From: Chloroflexota bacterium
GTDB taxonomy: Bacteria > Chloroflexota > JAHJIN01
Reading direction: 5' to 3'
NCBI GenBank assembly: GCA_018823415.1
Contig: JAHJIN010000457.1
Span: forward strand, 1 to 64,000
Length of the DNA: 64,000 nt
Positions 41,947 through 50,096 of this stretch are shown here, one piece after another (positions within the stretch are counted from its first letter, which is position 1; each line of letters begins with the position of its first letter). The notes beneath the pieces are model-generated. The model was given only the letters and a program-made list of their open reading frames with translations. It was not told the origin of the DNA and searched no databases. The position numbers were made by a program, and so were the translations under genes.

Positions 41947-44201
41947 GGTATCATCTCCTGGGCCGGGCGCGTGTTGCCCTGGAGCAGTCGCGCCTGCATG
42001 ATGTGTTCGCCGGCCGTATAGTCGCCGCGCTGGGCGTAATAGTCGGCCAGGGCCAGGTGTGACCGGATCTGGCCGGGCACGTCGCCGGCACGGCGGCTGG
42101 CCCACAGGGCCGTCTCGGCATAGGCGATGGCCTGCGCCAGGTTGCCCTGGTCGTGATGGATAGCTGCCAGCACGCGATAGACGTCGCCCACCACGTCGTC
42201 ATGGCCGGCCGGCGGCAGAAGGGCCAGGCCGCGCTGGCAGGTTGCCAGGGCCTCGTCGTGGTGGCCCCGGCGCTGGTGGATCTGGGCGATGCGGGCCAGC
42301 AGCCGACCCTGCCACGCGGACGCTGGCGACGCGGGCACTGGTGACGCGGACGTCGCATCGTCGGGGAGCCCGTCGAGACCGCGCTGCAAGGCCGCCAGCG
42401 CGGCCTCCAGATGGCCTTGTTGCTCGTAGGCATGGGCCAGCCAATAATAGACCTGGGCCTGATACACCGGGACATCTGGCCCGGGCTGGTTCTGCAGGTC
42501 GGCCAACAGCCGGTCATAGGTCGTCAGCGCTCCGTCGTCATCGCCCAGGTGGGCCTGGGCGCGCCCCCGGCTCACGTGCAGGGCGACCAGGTCGGCCGGG
42601 GGCATGTTGGCCGGCGCGACCGACAGCGCGGCCAACTGACCGAGTTGCTTCGCCAGCGGCCCGGCCTGGCCGGTCTCCAACAGCGCGTCGACATAGGTCA
42701 GCAGCAGCCGCGTGGCCTGGGGCACGTCGCCAGCGGCGGCGTGGTGGTGCGCGGCCTGGAGAGGCTCGGCACGCGCTTCATAGGCCAGTGCCGCCCGCCG
42801 ATGCGCGCCATCTCGGGCTGAGGGCTGGCCGGCGAGCAGCGCGTAGCAGAACTCGCGCACCAGGGGGTGCATGGTCAGTGCGGTTCCCTCGGCGGTTTCT
42901 TCCAGGATGTGCTGGTTCACCAGCCGATACAAGAGCGCGCGCGCGGCCTGGTCGGGCTGGTCGAGCAGGGCCACGGCTACCTCGTAAGGTATGGGGGGCC
43001 GGCCAGCCGACAGGGTAAGGAGCGCCTCTTGGTCCTGGGGCGAACCGGCGCGCAGGACATTGTCCATCAAGTACGCATACACGGACCGCTGGCGCGGCAT
43101 TTCGGCGAGCGCGGCTTGGCAGCGGCGGGCCAGGTCGGCCGGGCCGCTATCGGCATCGCCCAGGCTGGCGGCGAACAGGCGCAGCAGGTGTGGATAGCCC
43201 TGGGTGCGCTGGTAAAGGTCGGCAAACAGGGCTGGCGGCAAGGGCGGCCGGCCCATTTGCTGCCAGAGGACGGCGGCATCGGGCTGGGATAGGCCGCCCA
43301 GGGCCGGCCAGGTGGGTTCGGTCATAAACGGGAGCTGGTGGCGGCTGAGGATGAGCAGCTTGTAGCGACCGGCGCCGGCCCATAGGGCTTGCAACAGGGA
43401 GCGCAGTGCCGGGTTCTCATCGACCACGTGGACATCGTCCAGGCACAGGAGCGCGTCCCGGCATGGCAGCGCGGCCAGCAGGCGGCCGACGGTCGGCCCC
43501 AGTGGGCCGGCCTCGCCGAGCGCTGGCGCCTCGTCCAGGCCCAGGAACAGGCCGATTGCCTGGACCACGGAACTGATGTCGTCGTTGAGATCGGGCCGAA
43601 AGGTGTACCAGAAGGCGGATTCGGGGCGCTGCCGGGCCAGCGTGGCCCCCAGCGCCGTCTTGCCCACGCCGGGCGGTCCCTGGATCACGGCCCGCCCTGA
43701 CTCGTTCAACCGTGCGTTATAATGGGTCAGCTCCGGGGCGCGCCCGACAAAGCCCCGGATGACGGGGATGGCCTCGCTGCCGGCCGCCGCCCCGGCCGGC
43801 AGCGAGGCCGGCGTGCTCAGGGCGGTCAATGCCTGGGCCAGCGCCGCGATGGCCCGGCGCTGCTCGCGATAGAACGTGGTGCGGCTCAGGTACAGGCGGC
43901 GCATCACCGTGTCGTTGTCATGGCCCTGCCAGTAGGTATCGTGCAGCAACAGGTACTGCCGCCAGCGCCGGTCTCGCAGTTGCGGCGACCCGGCCGGGCG
44001 CAGCGCCTCTAGGGCCTCGGTGAGCACCTGGCGCAGGGCTTGCGCCAGGTCCAGTGTCGCGGTCAGGTCGGCTTGGTCTCGGGCCAGGCGTTGCTGGACC
44101 AGGGACAGTTCTACCAGCGGTGATTGGGCGAGGCGGTCCGGGTCCCACAGACGCCGTAGGGCGTCGTGCAGGTCCGGGCGCCAGTCGCGAGAAGTGGTCA
44201 T
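41943..44201 (-). CDS. STAND ATPase with N-terminal HTH-like module and TPR repeats
   Basis: The start at ATG 44201 gives about 752 residues; GTG 44234 is an alternative. Residues about 10-120 form the module shared with the 7TM-GAF protein (LAQSPLVELSLVQQRL, AQALRQVLTEALEALRPAG), ending with MRRLYLSRTTFYREQRRAI. The NB-ARC-like ATPase has Walker A QGPPGVGKTALGAT and Walker B DALLCLDDVHVVDE. The rest consists of winged-helix and TPR repeats (VYYWLAHAYEQQGHLEAALAAL). Such proteins oligomerise on ligand binding and act as transcription activators or defence effectors. Here the likely DNA-binding end is N-terminal rather than a C-terminal LuxR domain. Confidence 0.85.
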   Translation of the reverse strand: MTTSRDWRPDLHDALRRLWDPDRLAQSPLVELSLVQQRLARDQADLTATLDLAQALRQVLTEALEALRPAGSPQLRDRRWRQYLLLHDTYWQGHDNDTVMRRLYLSRTTFYREQRRAIAALAQALTALSTPASLPAGAAAGSEAIPVIRGFVGRAPELTHYNARLNESGRAVIQGPPGVGKTALGATLARQRPESAFWYTFRPDLNDDISSVVQAIGLFLGLDEAPALGEAGPLGPTVGRLLAALPCRDALLCLDDVHVVDENPALRSLLQALWAGAGRYKLLILSRHQLPFMTEPTWPALGGLSQPDAAVLWQQMGRPPLPPALFADLYQRTQGYPHLLRLFAASLGDADSGPADLARRCQAALAEMPRQRSVYAYLMDNVLRAGSPQDQEALLTLSAGRPPIPYEVAVALLDQPDQAARALLYRLVNQHILEETAEGTALTMHPLVREFCYALLAGQPSARDGAHRRAALAYEARAEPLQAAHHHAAAGDVPQATRLLLTYVDALLETGQAGPLAKQLGQLAALSVAPANMPPADLVALHVSRGRAQAHLGDDDGALTTYDRLLADLQNQPGPDVPVYQAQVYYWLAHAYEQQGHLEAALAALQRGLDGLPDDATSASPVPASPASAWQGRLLARIAQIHQRRGHHDEALATCQRGLALLPPAGHDDVVGDVYRVLAAIHHDQGNLAQAIAYAETALWASRRAGDVPGQIRSHLALADYYAQRGDYTAGEHIMQARLLQGNTRPAQEMIP

Positions 44202-44230
44202 GGCGACCTCTGGTTGCGCCGGGCGAGCGT

Positions 44231-44932
44231 TCACGCGCCCAGCAGCGGCCCGGTGATGCGGGCCAGTTCGTGCACGCCGTGCAGCAGGCTGTCGCGCTGC
44301 TGCGTCTCGCTCAGCAGGCTGAGCAGTTGGAGCAGCAGGTTCATCAGGTTCAGATACAGATCCACGGTGATGCGCATGGCATTGTCCCAGGTATTGGGAC
44401 CGGTAGCAGCGCGGGCAAAGTCGTACAGGATATAGACGCTAAAGATCAGCGTGCCGATGATGCTGGTGATGATGCGAGCCGTGCTGCCCAGGCGAAAGAG
44501 CATGACCACGGCCATCAATCCCAGCAGGCCCAGCAGCGCCAGGAGCAGGATGAACCCCAGCGGGCTGTTAGTGATATAGCCCCCCAGGGCATAGCCCACG
44601 GCGCCGGCCCCGGCGGCGACGGCGCTGGTCGCCACAAAGGCAAAGGCCACCGTCTGCCAGCCGAGCGATTTGTTATAGTAGTTCAGGGCTGGCCCCAACG
44701 TGAGGCCGGTCATGAACGTAAAGGCGAACATGAGCACCAGGGCCAGACCGGTGGTTCCGGACCACGAGACGCAGCCAAAGATGCCAAACATGACCAGCGC
44801 GGCGATGGTCAGCACGATGATGGTGGTCTTGTTCTTGATGTTGCGCCCCAGCCACGCGCCCAGTCCGCCCAGGGCGATGCTGGGCGCCAGGAGCAAGAAC
44901 ACCTTGCCAATGAGCGGTAGCGAGTCTAGCAT
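44231..44932 (-). CDS. Bax inhibitor-1 / YbhL-like membrane protein
   Basis: A 233-residue protein with seven hydrophobic helices. It carries the BI-1 family pattern FTFMTGLTLGPALNYYNKSLGWQ and RIITSIIGTLIFSVYILYDFARA, including the Asp-containing last segments. Bacterial members form pH-sensitive calcium leak channels or act in membrane quality control. ATG at 44932 has only a weak purine-rich ribosome site. The stop lies 29 bp before the STAND ATG, suggesting co-transcription. Confidence 0.85.
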   Translation of the reverse strand: MLDSLPLIGKVFLLLAPSIALGGLGAWLGRNIKNKTTIIVLTIAALVMFGIFGCVSWSGTTGLALVLMFAFTFMTGLTLGPALNYYNKSLGWQTVAFAFVATSAVAAGAGAVGYALGGYITNSPLGFILLLALLGLLGLMAVVMLFRLGSTARIITSIIGTLIFSVYILYDFARAATGPNTWDNAMRITVDLYLNLMNLLLQLLSLLSETQQRDSLLHGVHELARITGPLLGA

Positions 44933-44982
44933 GTTTTTCTCTTTCTGTGGGGCAATTACGCGGACCTGCAATTCTGGCTTTT

Positions 44983-45047
44983 CTGACCGTTGACCACCGA
45001 CCGCAGACCGCTAAAGGTGGTCGTCGGTCGGCTGTCGGCGGTCGCAG
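44983..45047. repeat. GACCG heptad palindromic repeat (family C)
   Basis: Tandem GACCGNN-like heptads (GACCGTTGACCACCGACCGC) are followed after TAAAG by the inverted equivalent (GGTCGTCGGTCGGCTGTCGG). Only one copy is in the window. The shadow translation TTDHRPQTAKGGRRSAVGGR is a type of low-complexity peptide commonly mis-annotated. Confidence 0.7.
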
Positions 45048-45078
45048 TTGTAATCAGGGTAGTGGCCGGGCAATCGTC

Positions 45079-47472
45079 CTATGGGTATGGCTCGATGCGA
45101 TAGAGCACGCCAGAGGCGTGGTCGCTGCTGCTAAAGAGAGGCACGTCCAGCCAGGCCGCCGGCGTTACGCGATAGTGGGTCTGGGCATAGCGCAGGGCGT
45201 CGTGGGTCTCGGCGCCATCGTGGAGCAGGTACACCGGCGTACCCCGGTCGAACAAGCCCTGGCAAAACGCGGCAAACTCGGCCTGGGACCAGAACCCGGG
45301 GCGATAGGTCATGCGCTGGCTGTATAGCACGATGGGACCGCCATTGAGGCTGCTGCCAACGGCGGCGCCGGCCGGGGTCAGGGCCCCCAGATCGTCAAAG
45401 GCGGCGCGTTGGGCCGGGGTGAGCCCTCCGTAGCCGGCCCAATGGGGCCGCACGGGCTTCATCAGCCAGGTGCGCGATGATAGTGCGAATATTGCGAACG
45501 CGATAAGGCCGGCGCGGGCGACCAGCCACCGATGATTGCCCAGAGTCTCGTGACGAACAACCCAGCGCAGGGCAGCCGCCAGCCCCAGGCCGGTGAGCAC
45601 GGCCGCCACCGGAAAGGCCGAGAGCAGGTCGCGGGTCTTGACGAAATAGTAGGGCGCGTGGACGGCCAGCAAAAGCGCCACACCGGCCAGCAGGATGAGC
45701 AGGGCATGGCGGCGCTCGCGCCACAGGACCCAGGCCCCGGCCAGGGTAAAGGGCAGCACCCAGCCAAACTCGTGCTGGCTGAGGAACGCGGCGCCCAGGA
45801 GTCCCAGGCTGCCGGGGATATTGTGCAAGGCAAAGGCGGCCAGTTCGCCCGACTGCTCCGGCTGGAACGGGTTCCCAAAAGCAGCCCAGTGGTAGAACAG
45901 GTCCGGCAGCGCCACGACCAGGGCCGCAAGTCCGGCCAAACCGACCAGGAAAACCCGTTTTCTGGGAGAAAACGGGTTTCTGGCCGGCCACGCCAGGGCT
46001 GCCGTCAGCGGCAGCAGGGCCACCTGCGTGTGCCGCACCAGATAGGCCAGGCCCAGCATCAGGCCGGCCAGGGCCGCGTCGCGGAGCCGGCCAGTCCGCA
46101 CGCCCCGAATCACGAATAGCAGGAACAGCGTGGTGGCGAGTTGCGCCGCCGCGTCGCCCATGGGCACCAGGAGCCGGTCGATCTGCTCGTAGGAGGTGCC
46201 CAGGAGAAACACGGCTCCGGCGATGGCCAGTAGCCGGTAGCCCCGCGACCAGCCGCGCGCCCGGCAAGGTCCACCGGACGTTGTCACTTCCCAGGCCAGG
46301 GCCGCTGTTGCCAGGAGGGACAGCAGACCCACGACCGGCGTCGTCAGGTAGAGCCCCAGCTCGCCCAGGAGCAGATAGCCCAGGGCGATGGGCACCGCGC
46401 CGCCAAAGGGCCAGGAGCTCACCGCGCGTCCAGTGCCGTCGATGAGGTTGTAGCCAATGGGCGTGGTCGGCGCCGGGTCAATGGGCAGGTCGGTCACCAG
46501 CGCCGGCAGGCGAAACGTGTGAATGGGGTGTCCCTGCGTCGCCAGGTCCACGGCCATCTGGGCGTAGCCATAGGGGTCGCCGGCCGTGACGCCAGTGGCG
46601 ACGTGAGTGACATAATCGGTGGTGGTCCACAGGGCCGTGCCGATGAGCAGCACCGTTGCTGCGCCGGGCAATAACCACCGACGTTGCCCTCGGGTCGTCA
46701 GCACCAGCGCCGCCTCCATCAGCAGCACGTAGATGAACACCGCCCAGGCGTTGGCCTCCAGGTTGAAAAAGGCCATACCCAGGTCGGGCAAGGTAAAGGG
46801 CTGGATGATGGGGGGAATGAGCTTGAGCAGCACAAAGGCCACGCGGTAGGCGATGACGATGGCATAGAGCGCAGCCAGCGGGGTGAGAATGAGCGGGTAG
46901 TGGGAAAAGGGTCGGGCTGCCCGGGGACACAGGAGCCGCGGGATGGCCAGGGCGACGAGGGACATGGCGGCCAACGGGAGGGCCAGGATGTAGGGTTGGC
47001 CCAGGAAGCGGTAGACCAGGGTGAGGCCGGCCAGGTGCGCGACCAGCAGGGCCAGGGCCACCAACGCCGGCAGCGCGGCATCGTCCGAGGTGGGACAAAG
47101 GGCCAGGAGGCGCAGTTGGGTTCGCAGCCAGCCACGCCGGCCGGCCTGGCCGAGCAGCCACAGGGCCGGGGGCAGTGCCGCCAGGATCAGGCCGCCCAGG
47201 AGCAGGGCGCGCATGGATAGCACCGGTATGGCGAGCAGTCGTGCGCCGGCCAGGGCGGCGCACCCGGCGCACAGGCCGGCCTCGCTCAACCACAGGGTGC
47301 GGGGAATCTGGCCGGAGGCGGCCCGGCGCCACCCGGCGAACGCGGTGACGCCGGCAGTCAGGAGCAGCACCAGTCCCAGGATCAGCAGGCCAGTGGCAGT
47401 GAGGCCCGTGGCCGGGCCGGGGATGGGGTCAAAGAGGCGTTGTGGGTCGAGCAGGCGCTGGAGAACGGACAT
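45079..47472 (-). CDS. GT-C-fold integral membrane glycosyltransferase
   Basis: A 797-residue polytopic protein with about fifteen hydrophobic helices. An acidic loop after the first core helices (TGVTAGDPYGYAQMAVDLATQGHP) resembles the catalytic Asp loop of GT39/PMT-like GT-C enzymes that use polyprenyl-phosphate sugars. The first six helices look like an extra N-terminal module. The C-terminal about 130 residues are soluble (LTPAQRAAFDDLGALTPAGA). The upstream GT2 enzyme is a good candidate to make polyprenyl-phosphate sugar for it. The coding region contains a long palindrome (45945-45983). Confidence 0.82.
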   Translation of the reverse strand: MSVLQRLLDPQRLFDPIPGPATGLTATGLLILGLVLLLTAGVTAFAGWRRAASGQIPRTLWLSEAGLCAGCAALAGARLLAIPVLSMRALLLGGLILAALPPALWLLGQAGRRGWLRTQLRLLALCPTSDDAALPALVALALLVAHLAGLTLVYRFLGQPYILALPLAAMSLVALAIPRLLCPRAARPFSHYPLILTPLAALYAIVIAYRVAFVLLKLIPPIIQPFTLPDLGMAFFNLEANAWAVFIYVLLMEAALVLTTRGQRRWLLPGAATVLLIGTALWTTTDYVTHVATGVTAGDPYGYAQMAVDLATQGHPIHTFRLPALVTDLPIDPAPTTPIGYNLIDGTGRAVSSWPFGGAVPIALGYLLLGELGLYLTTPVVGLLSLLATAALAWEVTTSGGPCRARGWSRGYRLLAIAGAVFLLGTSYEQIDRLLVPMGDAAAQLATTLFLLFVIRGVRTGRLRDAALAGLMLGLAYLVRHTQVALLPLTAALAWPARNPFSPRKRVFLVGLAGLAALVVALPDLFYHWAAFGNPFQPEQSGELAAFALHNIPGSLGLLGAAFLSQHEFGWVLPFTLAGAWVLWRERRHALLILLAGVALLLAVHAPYYFVKTRDLLSAFPVAAVLTGLGLAAALRWVVRHETLGNHRWLVARAGLIAFAIFALSSRTWLMKPVRPHWAGYGGLTPAQRAAFDDLGALTPAGAAVGSSLNGGPIVLYSQRMTYRPGFWSQAEFAAFCQGLFDRGTPVYLLHDGAETHDALRYAQTHYRVTPAAWLDVPLFSSSDHASGVLYRIEPYP
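45945..45983. repeat. Intragenic palindrome inside the GT-C gene
   Basis: AAACCCGTTTTC and GAAAACGGGTTT around TGGGA form a perfect 12-bp stem, extended by CCAG/CTGG. It codes for NPFSPRKRVF in frame. It has visibly different composition from the surrounding gene. Confidence 0.65.
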
Positions 47473-47523
47473 GGTGGCTCCACCCTCACCCCGGTTTGGC
47501 TCCCCACGGCGAGGGGATGGGGG

Positions 47524-48201
47524 TCAGCGGAAAAAGCGATACTGGATGAGCGTCCACAGGGCCGGCCAGCCATCGCGCCACGGCGAGAGCTTGCGGATGA
47601 TGCGCGGCGCGTACGAGATGGGTACCTCGTGGATGGTGTGCCCGGCCTTGATGATCTTGGCCGTGATCTCGGGTTCCATGTCAAAGCGGTTCGCTTGCAG
47701 GTCTAGCGTCTGGGCGATGGGCATGGCGATCATCTTGTAGCACGTTTCCATGTCTCGCAGGTGCGTGCCATAGAGCACGTTGGTGGCCCAGGTGAGAAAG
47801 TGGTTGCCAAAGCGCCGCATGAACGCCTGATCGTCCAGTTGTCGCGCGCCATAGACCACCTGGGCCTGCCCGCTGGCGATGAGCGCCCACAGCCCAGGAA
47901 AATCATAGGGGTCGTACTCCAGGTCGGCATCCTGAAAGACCACGGCGTCGCCGGTGGCGGTGGCCAGGGCCGTGCGGATGGCCCCACCCTTGCCCTGGTT
48001 GTGCTCGTGCTCGATGACGCGCAGGCCCGGCACGTCCATTTTCGCCAGTAGTTCCCGGGTGCCATCGGAGGAGCCATCGTCCACCACAATGATCTCGATC
48101 TCGGAGCCAGGCCCCAGGTCCACGTCGGCCACCCGGCGGATCAGCTCCTCGATGGTTTCGTGCTCGTTGTAGGCAGGGATGAGGACAGAGAGTTTCTTCA
48201 A
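47524..48201 (-). CDS. Family 2 glycosyltransferase (dolichyl/polyprenyl-phosphate sugar synthase-like)
   Basis: Start is TTG 48201 with AGGAG six bases upstream, giving 225 residues. The GT-A fold is clear: SVLIPAYNEHETIEELIRRV, IIVVDDGSSDGT, NQGKGGAIRTALATATGD, then the metal-binding DADLEYDP. The size and lack of extra membrane helices match DPM1/polyprenyl-phosphate glucose or mannose synthases. It is 51 bp upstream of the GT-C gene, suggesting it charges a lipid carrier that the GT-C enzyme then uses outside the membrane. Confidence 0.9.
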   Translation of the reverse strand: MKKLSVLIPAYNEHETIEELIRRVADVDLGPGSEIEIIVVDDGSSDGTRELLAKMDVPGLRVIEHEHNQGKGGAIRTALATATGDAVVFQDADLEYDPYDFPGLWALIASGQAQVVYGARQLDDQAFMRRFGNHFLTWATNVLYGTHLRDMETCYKMIAMPIAQTLDLQANRFDMEPEITAKIIKAGHTIHEVPISYAPRIIRKLSPWRDGWPALWTLIQYRFFR

Positions 48202-48234
48202 GTCATGCTCCTGGAGAGTGTCTGCACTGGCCGC

Positions 48235-48263
48235 ATTATAGCCTATGTGTCGTCCTCTGGCAA
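48235..48263 (-). promoter_or_regulatory. Promoter of the GT2-GT-C genes within the trmD 3' end
   Basis: Minus strand TTGCCA (48263-48258) and TATAAT (48240-48235), 17-bp spacing. The -35 box lies in the last codons of trmD. Confidence 0.8.
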
Positions 48264-48992
48264 GCCGGCGATCCACTGGCCCAGAAAGCGCCGGTCCTCG
48301 TCGGTCAGGGGGGCGTGGCGGAGCAGATCGGGCCGGCGCGCCCACGTGCGGCACAGGGCTTGCTGCCGGCGCCACCGTTCGATCTTGGCGTGATGGCCGG
48401 AGAGCAGCACGTCGGGCACGGGCCAGCCCCGGAACTCGGGCGGCCGCGTATAGTGGGGATATTCCAGCAGGCCGGCGCTGTGGCTGTCCTTGTCGGGGGC
48501 CGCCTCGTCGCCCAGGACGCCCGGCACGAGCCGGGACACGGCATCCACGATGATGAGGGCCGGCAGCTCGCCGCCTGTGAGCACGTAGTCGCCAATGCTG
48601 ATCTCGTGCGTGACCAGGTGCTGGCGCACGCGCTCGTCTACCCCCTCATAGTGACCGCAGACCAGGACCAGCCGGCGGTGTCCGGCCAGTTCGCGGACCA
48701 CGGCCTGGGTCAAGACCCGGCCCTGCGGCGTGAGGAGGATGATGGGCGGGCGCGGTTCGCTGTCGGTGAGCAGCGCTTCTACGGACCGAAAGATGGGCTC
48801 TGGTTTCATCACCATGCCGCCGCCGCCGCCGTAGGGATAGTCGTCGGCCACCAGGTGCCGGCCCTCGGCGTGCTCGCGGATGTCGTGGACCTGCACCTGG
48901 ATGAGGCCCCGGTCGATGGCCCGGGCCAGGATGCTCTCGGCCAGCAGCGGGCGAATCAGGTTGGGAAACAGGGTCAAGATATCGAATTGCAT
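48243..48992 (-). CDS. trmD: tRNA (guanine37-N1)-methyltransferase
   Basis: A 249-residue SPOUT methyltransferase that makes m1G37 and prevents frameshifting. Motifs are [69 protein letters not shown] and [14 protein letters not shown]. It starts at ATG 48992 with GGAGAG upstream. In many bacteria it is clustered with rpsP, rimM and rplS. Here it stands alone with its own promoter. Confidence 0.97.
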   Translation of the reverse strand: MQFDILTLFPNLIRPLLAESILARAIDRGLIQVQVHDIREHAEGRHLVADDYPYGGGGGMVMKPEPIFRSVEALLTDSEPRPPIILLTPQGRVLTQAVVRELAGHRRLVLVCGHYEGVDERVRQHLVTHEISIGDYVLTGGELPALIIVDAVSRLVPGVLGDEAAPDKDSHSAGLLEYPHYTRPPEFRGWPVPDVLLSGHHAKIERWRRQQALCRTWARRPDLLRHAPLTDEDRRFLGQWIAGLPEDDT

Positions 48993-49007
48993 AGGCTCTC
49001 CGATGCT

Positions 49008-49066
49008 ATTGTACCACAAAGCGGCCCCGGTTGCCAACTTACATCGGCGGCAGGTTGTGGTATAAT
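49008..49066. promoter_or_regulatory. Divergent promoters of trmD (-) and the small-protein/menG genes (+)
   Basis: Minus strand: TTGGCA (49037-49032), 18-bp spacer, TACAAT (49013-49008), extended by TGG. Plus strand: TTACAT (49039-49044), 16-bp spacer, TATAAT (49061-49066) with TGG extension. The two -35 boxes are adjacent. Confidence 0.75.
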
Positions 49067-49105
49067 GGGCCTTGCGAACACCACGGTCGGTCCACGGAGG
49101 TGTGC

Positions 49106-49366
49106 ATGGCCTTGCCTAGCTTTGTACGGAACGGGATCATCAAAGTCGCCAAGCAGGACGTTTTGGACTTTTTGGACGAATACGAAGAAGAACTCGTCCG
49201 GTATTTCCTGGAAGAGGTTCAGGTGCTAGATGACCGCATGGACGAGGAGCGGCTATTCATCGACATCCGCATGACCGCGTTGGGAGAAGAGTTGCTGCGG
49301 GCCGTCCTGCGGGCCCTTCGGCGCTTTATTGTCGATTTTGGCGAGGCCGATAAGGACGAGGATTGA
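49106..49366 (+). CDS. Conserved-looking small acidic protein, unknown function
   Basis: An 86-residue soluble protein, mostly helical and acidic ([40 protein letters not shown], ending FGEADKDED). GGAGG lies five bases before ATG 49106, and an extended -10 promoter is upstream, so it is likely expressed. It precedes menG by 7 bp and may be co-translated. No domain recognised; it does not look like a toxin or antitoxin. Confidence 0.75.
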   Translation: MALPSFVRNGIIKVAKQDVLDFLDEYEEELVRYFLEEVQVLDDRMDEERLFIDIRMTALGEELLRAVLRALRRFIVDFGEADKDED

Positions 49367-49373
49367 CAGACGC

Positions 49374-50096
49374 ATGAGCAGTTCTTTACCGACCGGCGGG
49401 CTATCGCCCCGGGATCCGTCGCGGGCCCCCTCGCGCATCCGGGGTTTTTTCACCAGCATTGTGCGCCGCTATGATCGCATCAACCGGGTGATGAGCCTGG
49501 GGATGGACCTGGGCTGGCGCGAGGCGGCAGCGGACGAGGTGGCCGGCGCGCCGCCCGGCCTGGTGCTGGATGTGGGTGTGGGGACCGGCGACCTGGCGCT
49601 GGCCGTCTCCCGGCGTGGTCGCTGCATCGTGGGGGTCGATTTTTGCCGGCCCATGCTGCAAGCGGCCCGACCCAAGGTGGCAGACGTGTCCGTGGCCCTG
49701 GTGGAGGGCGACGCGTTGGCGCTGCCGGTGCCCGATGCCTCGTACGCGGCGGTGATGGCCGGGTTCTCGCTGCGCAACGTGGCCGACCTGGACCGGGCGC
49801 TATGCGAGGCGTATCGGGTGACACGGCCCGGGGGCCGGTTCGTGAGCCTGGAGATGTGCCCGCCCCGGCGCTGGCGCTGGGCGCACTGGCTCTATCAGCA
49901 GGTGGCGATGCCGGTCCTGGGCGCGTGTTTTGGCGGAGCCGTGTCGGCCTATCGCTACCTCCCGGTGTCCATCCAGACGTTCCCTGACGCCGAGGGGCTG
50001 GTCCAGCGCATGGAGGCGGCCGGCTGGTGGCAGGTGCGCTATCGGACCCTGGGCCTGGGGGCTGTGGCGGTGCACGTGGCGACAAGACCTCATTGA
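49374..50096 (+). CDS. menG: UbiE/MenG-type demethylquinone methyltransferase
   Basis: A class I SAM methyltransferase of 240 residues. The UbiE pattern is FFTSIVRRYDRINRVMSLGMDLGWRE, then the SAM site VLDVGVGTGDLALAVS, and VMAGFSLRNVADLDRAL. It methylates the ring of a demethyl-menaquinone (or ubiquinone) precursor. Start is ATG 49374; the track's 49329 is in the preceding gene. Its end overlaps the convergent polyprenyl-diphosphate synthase gene by 7 bp. Confidence 0.9.
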   Translation: MSSSLPTGGLSPRDPSRAPSRIRGFFTSIVRRYDRINRVMSLGMDLGWREAAADEVAGAPPGLVLDVGVGTGDLALAVSRRGRCIVGVDFCRPMLQAARPKVADVSVALVEGDALALPVPDASYAAVMAGFSLRNVADLDRALCEAYRVTRPGGRFVSLEMCPPRRWRWAHWLYQQVAMPVLGACFGGAVSAYRYLPVSIQTFPDAEGLVQRMEAAGWWQVRYRTLGLGAVAVHVATRPH

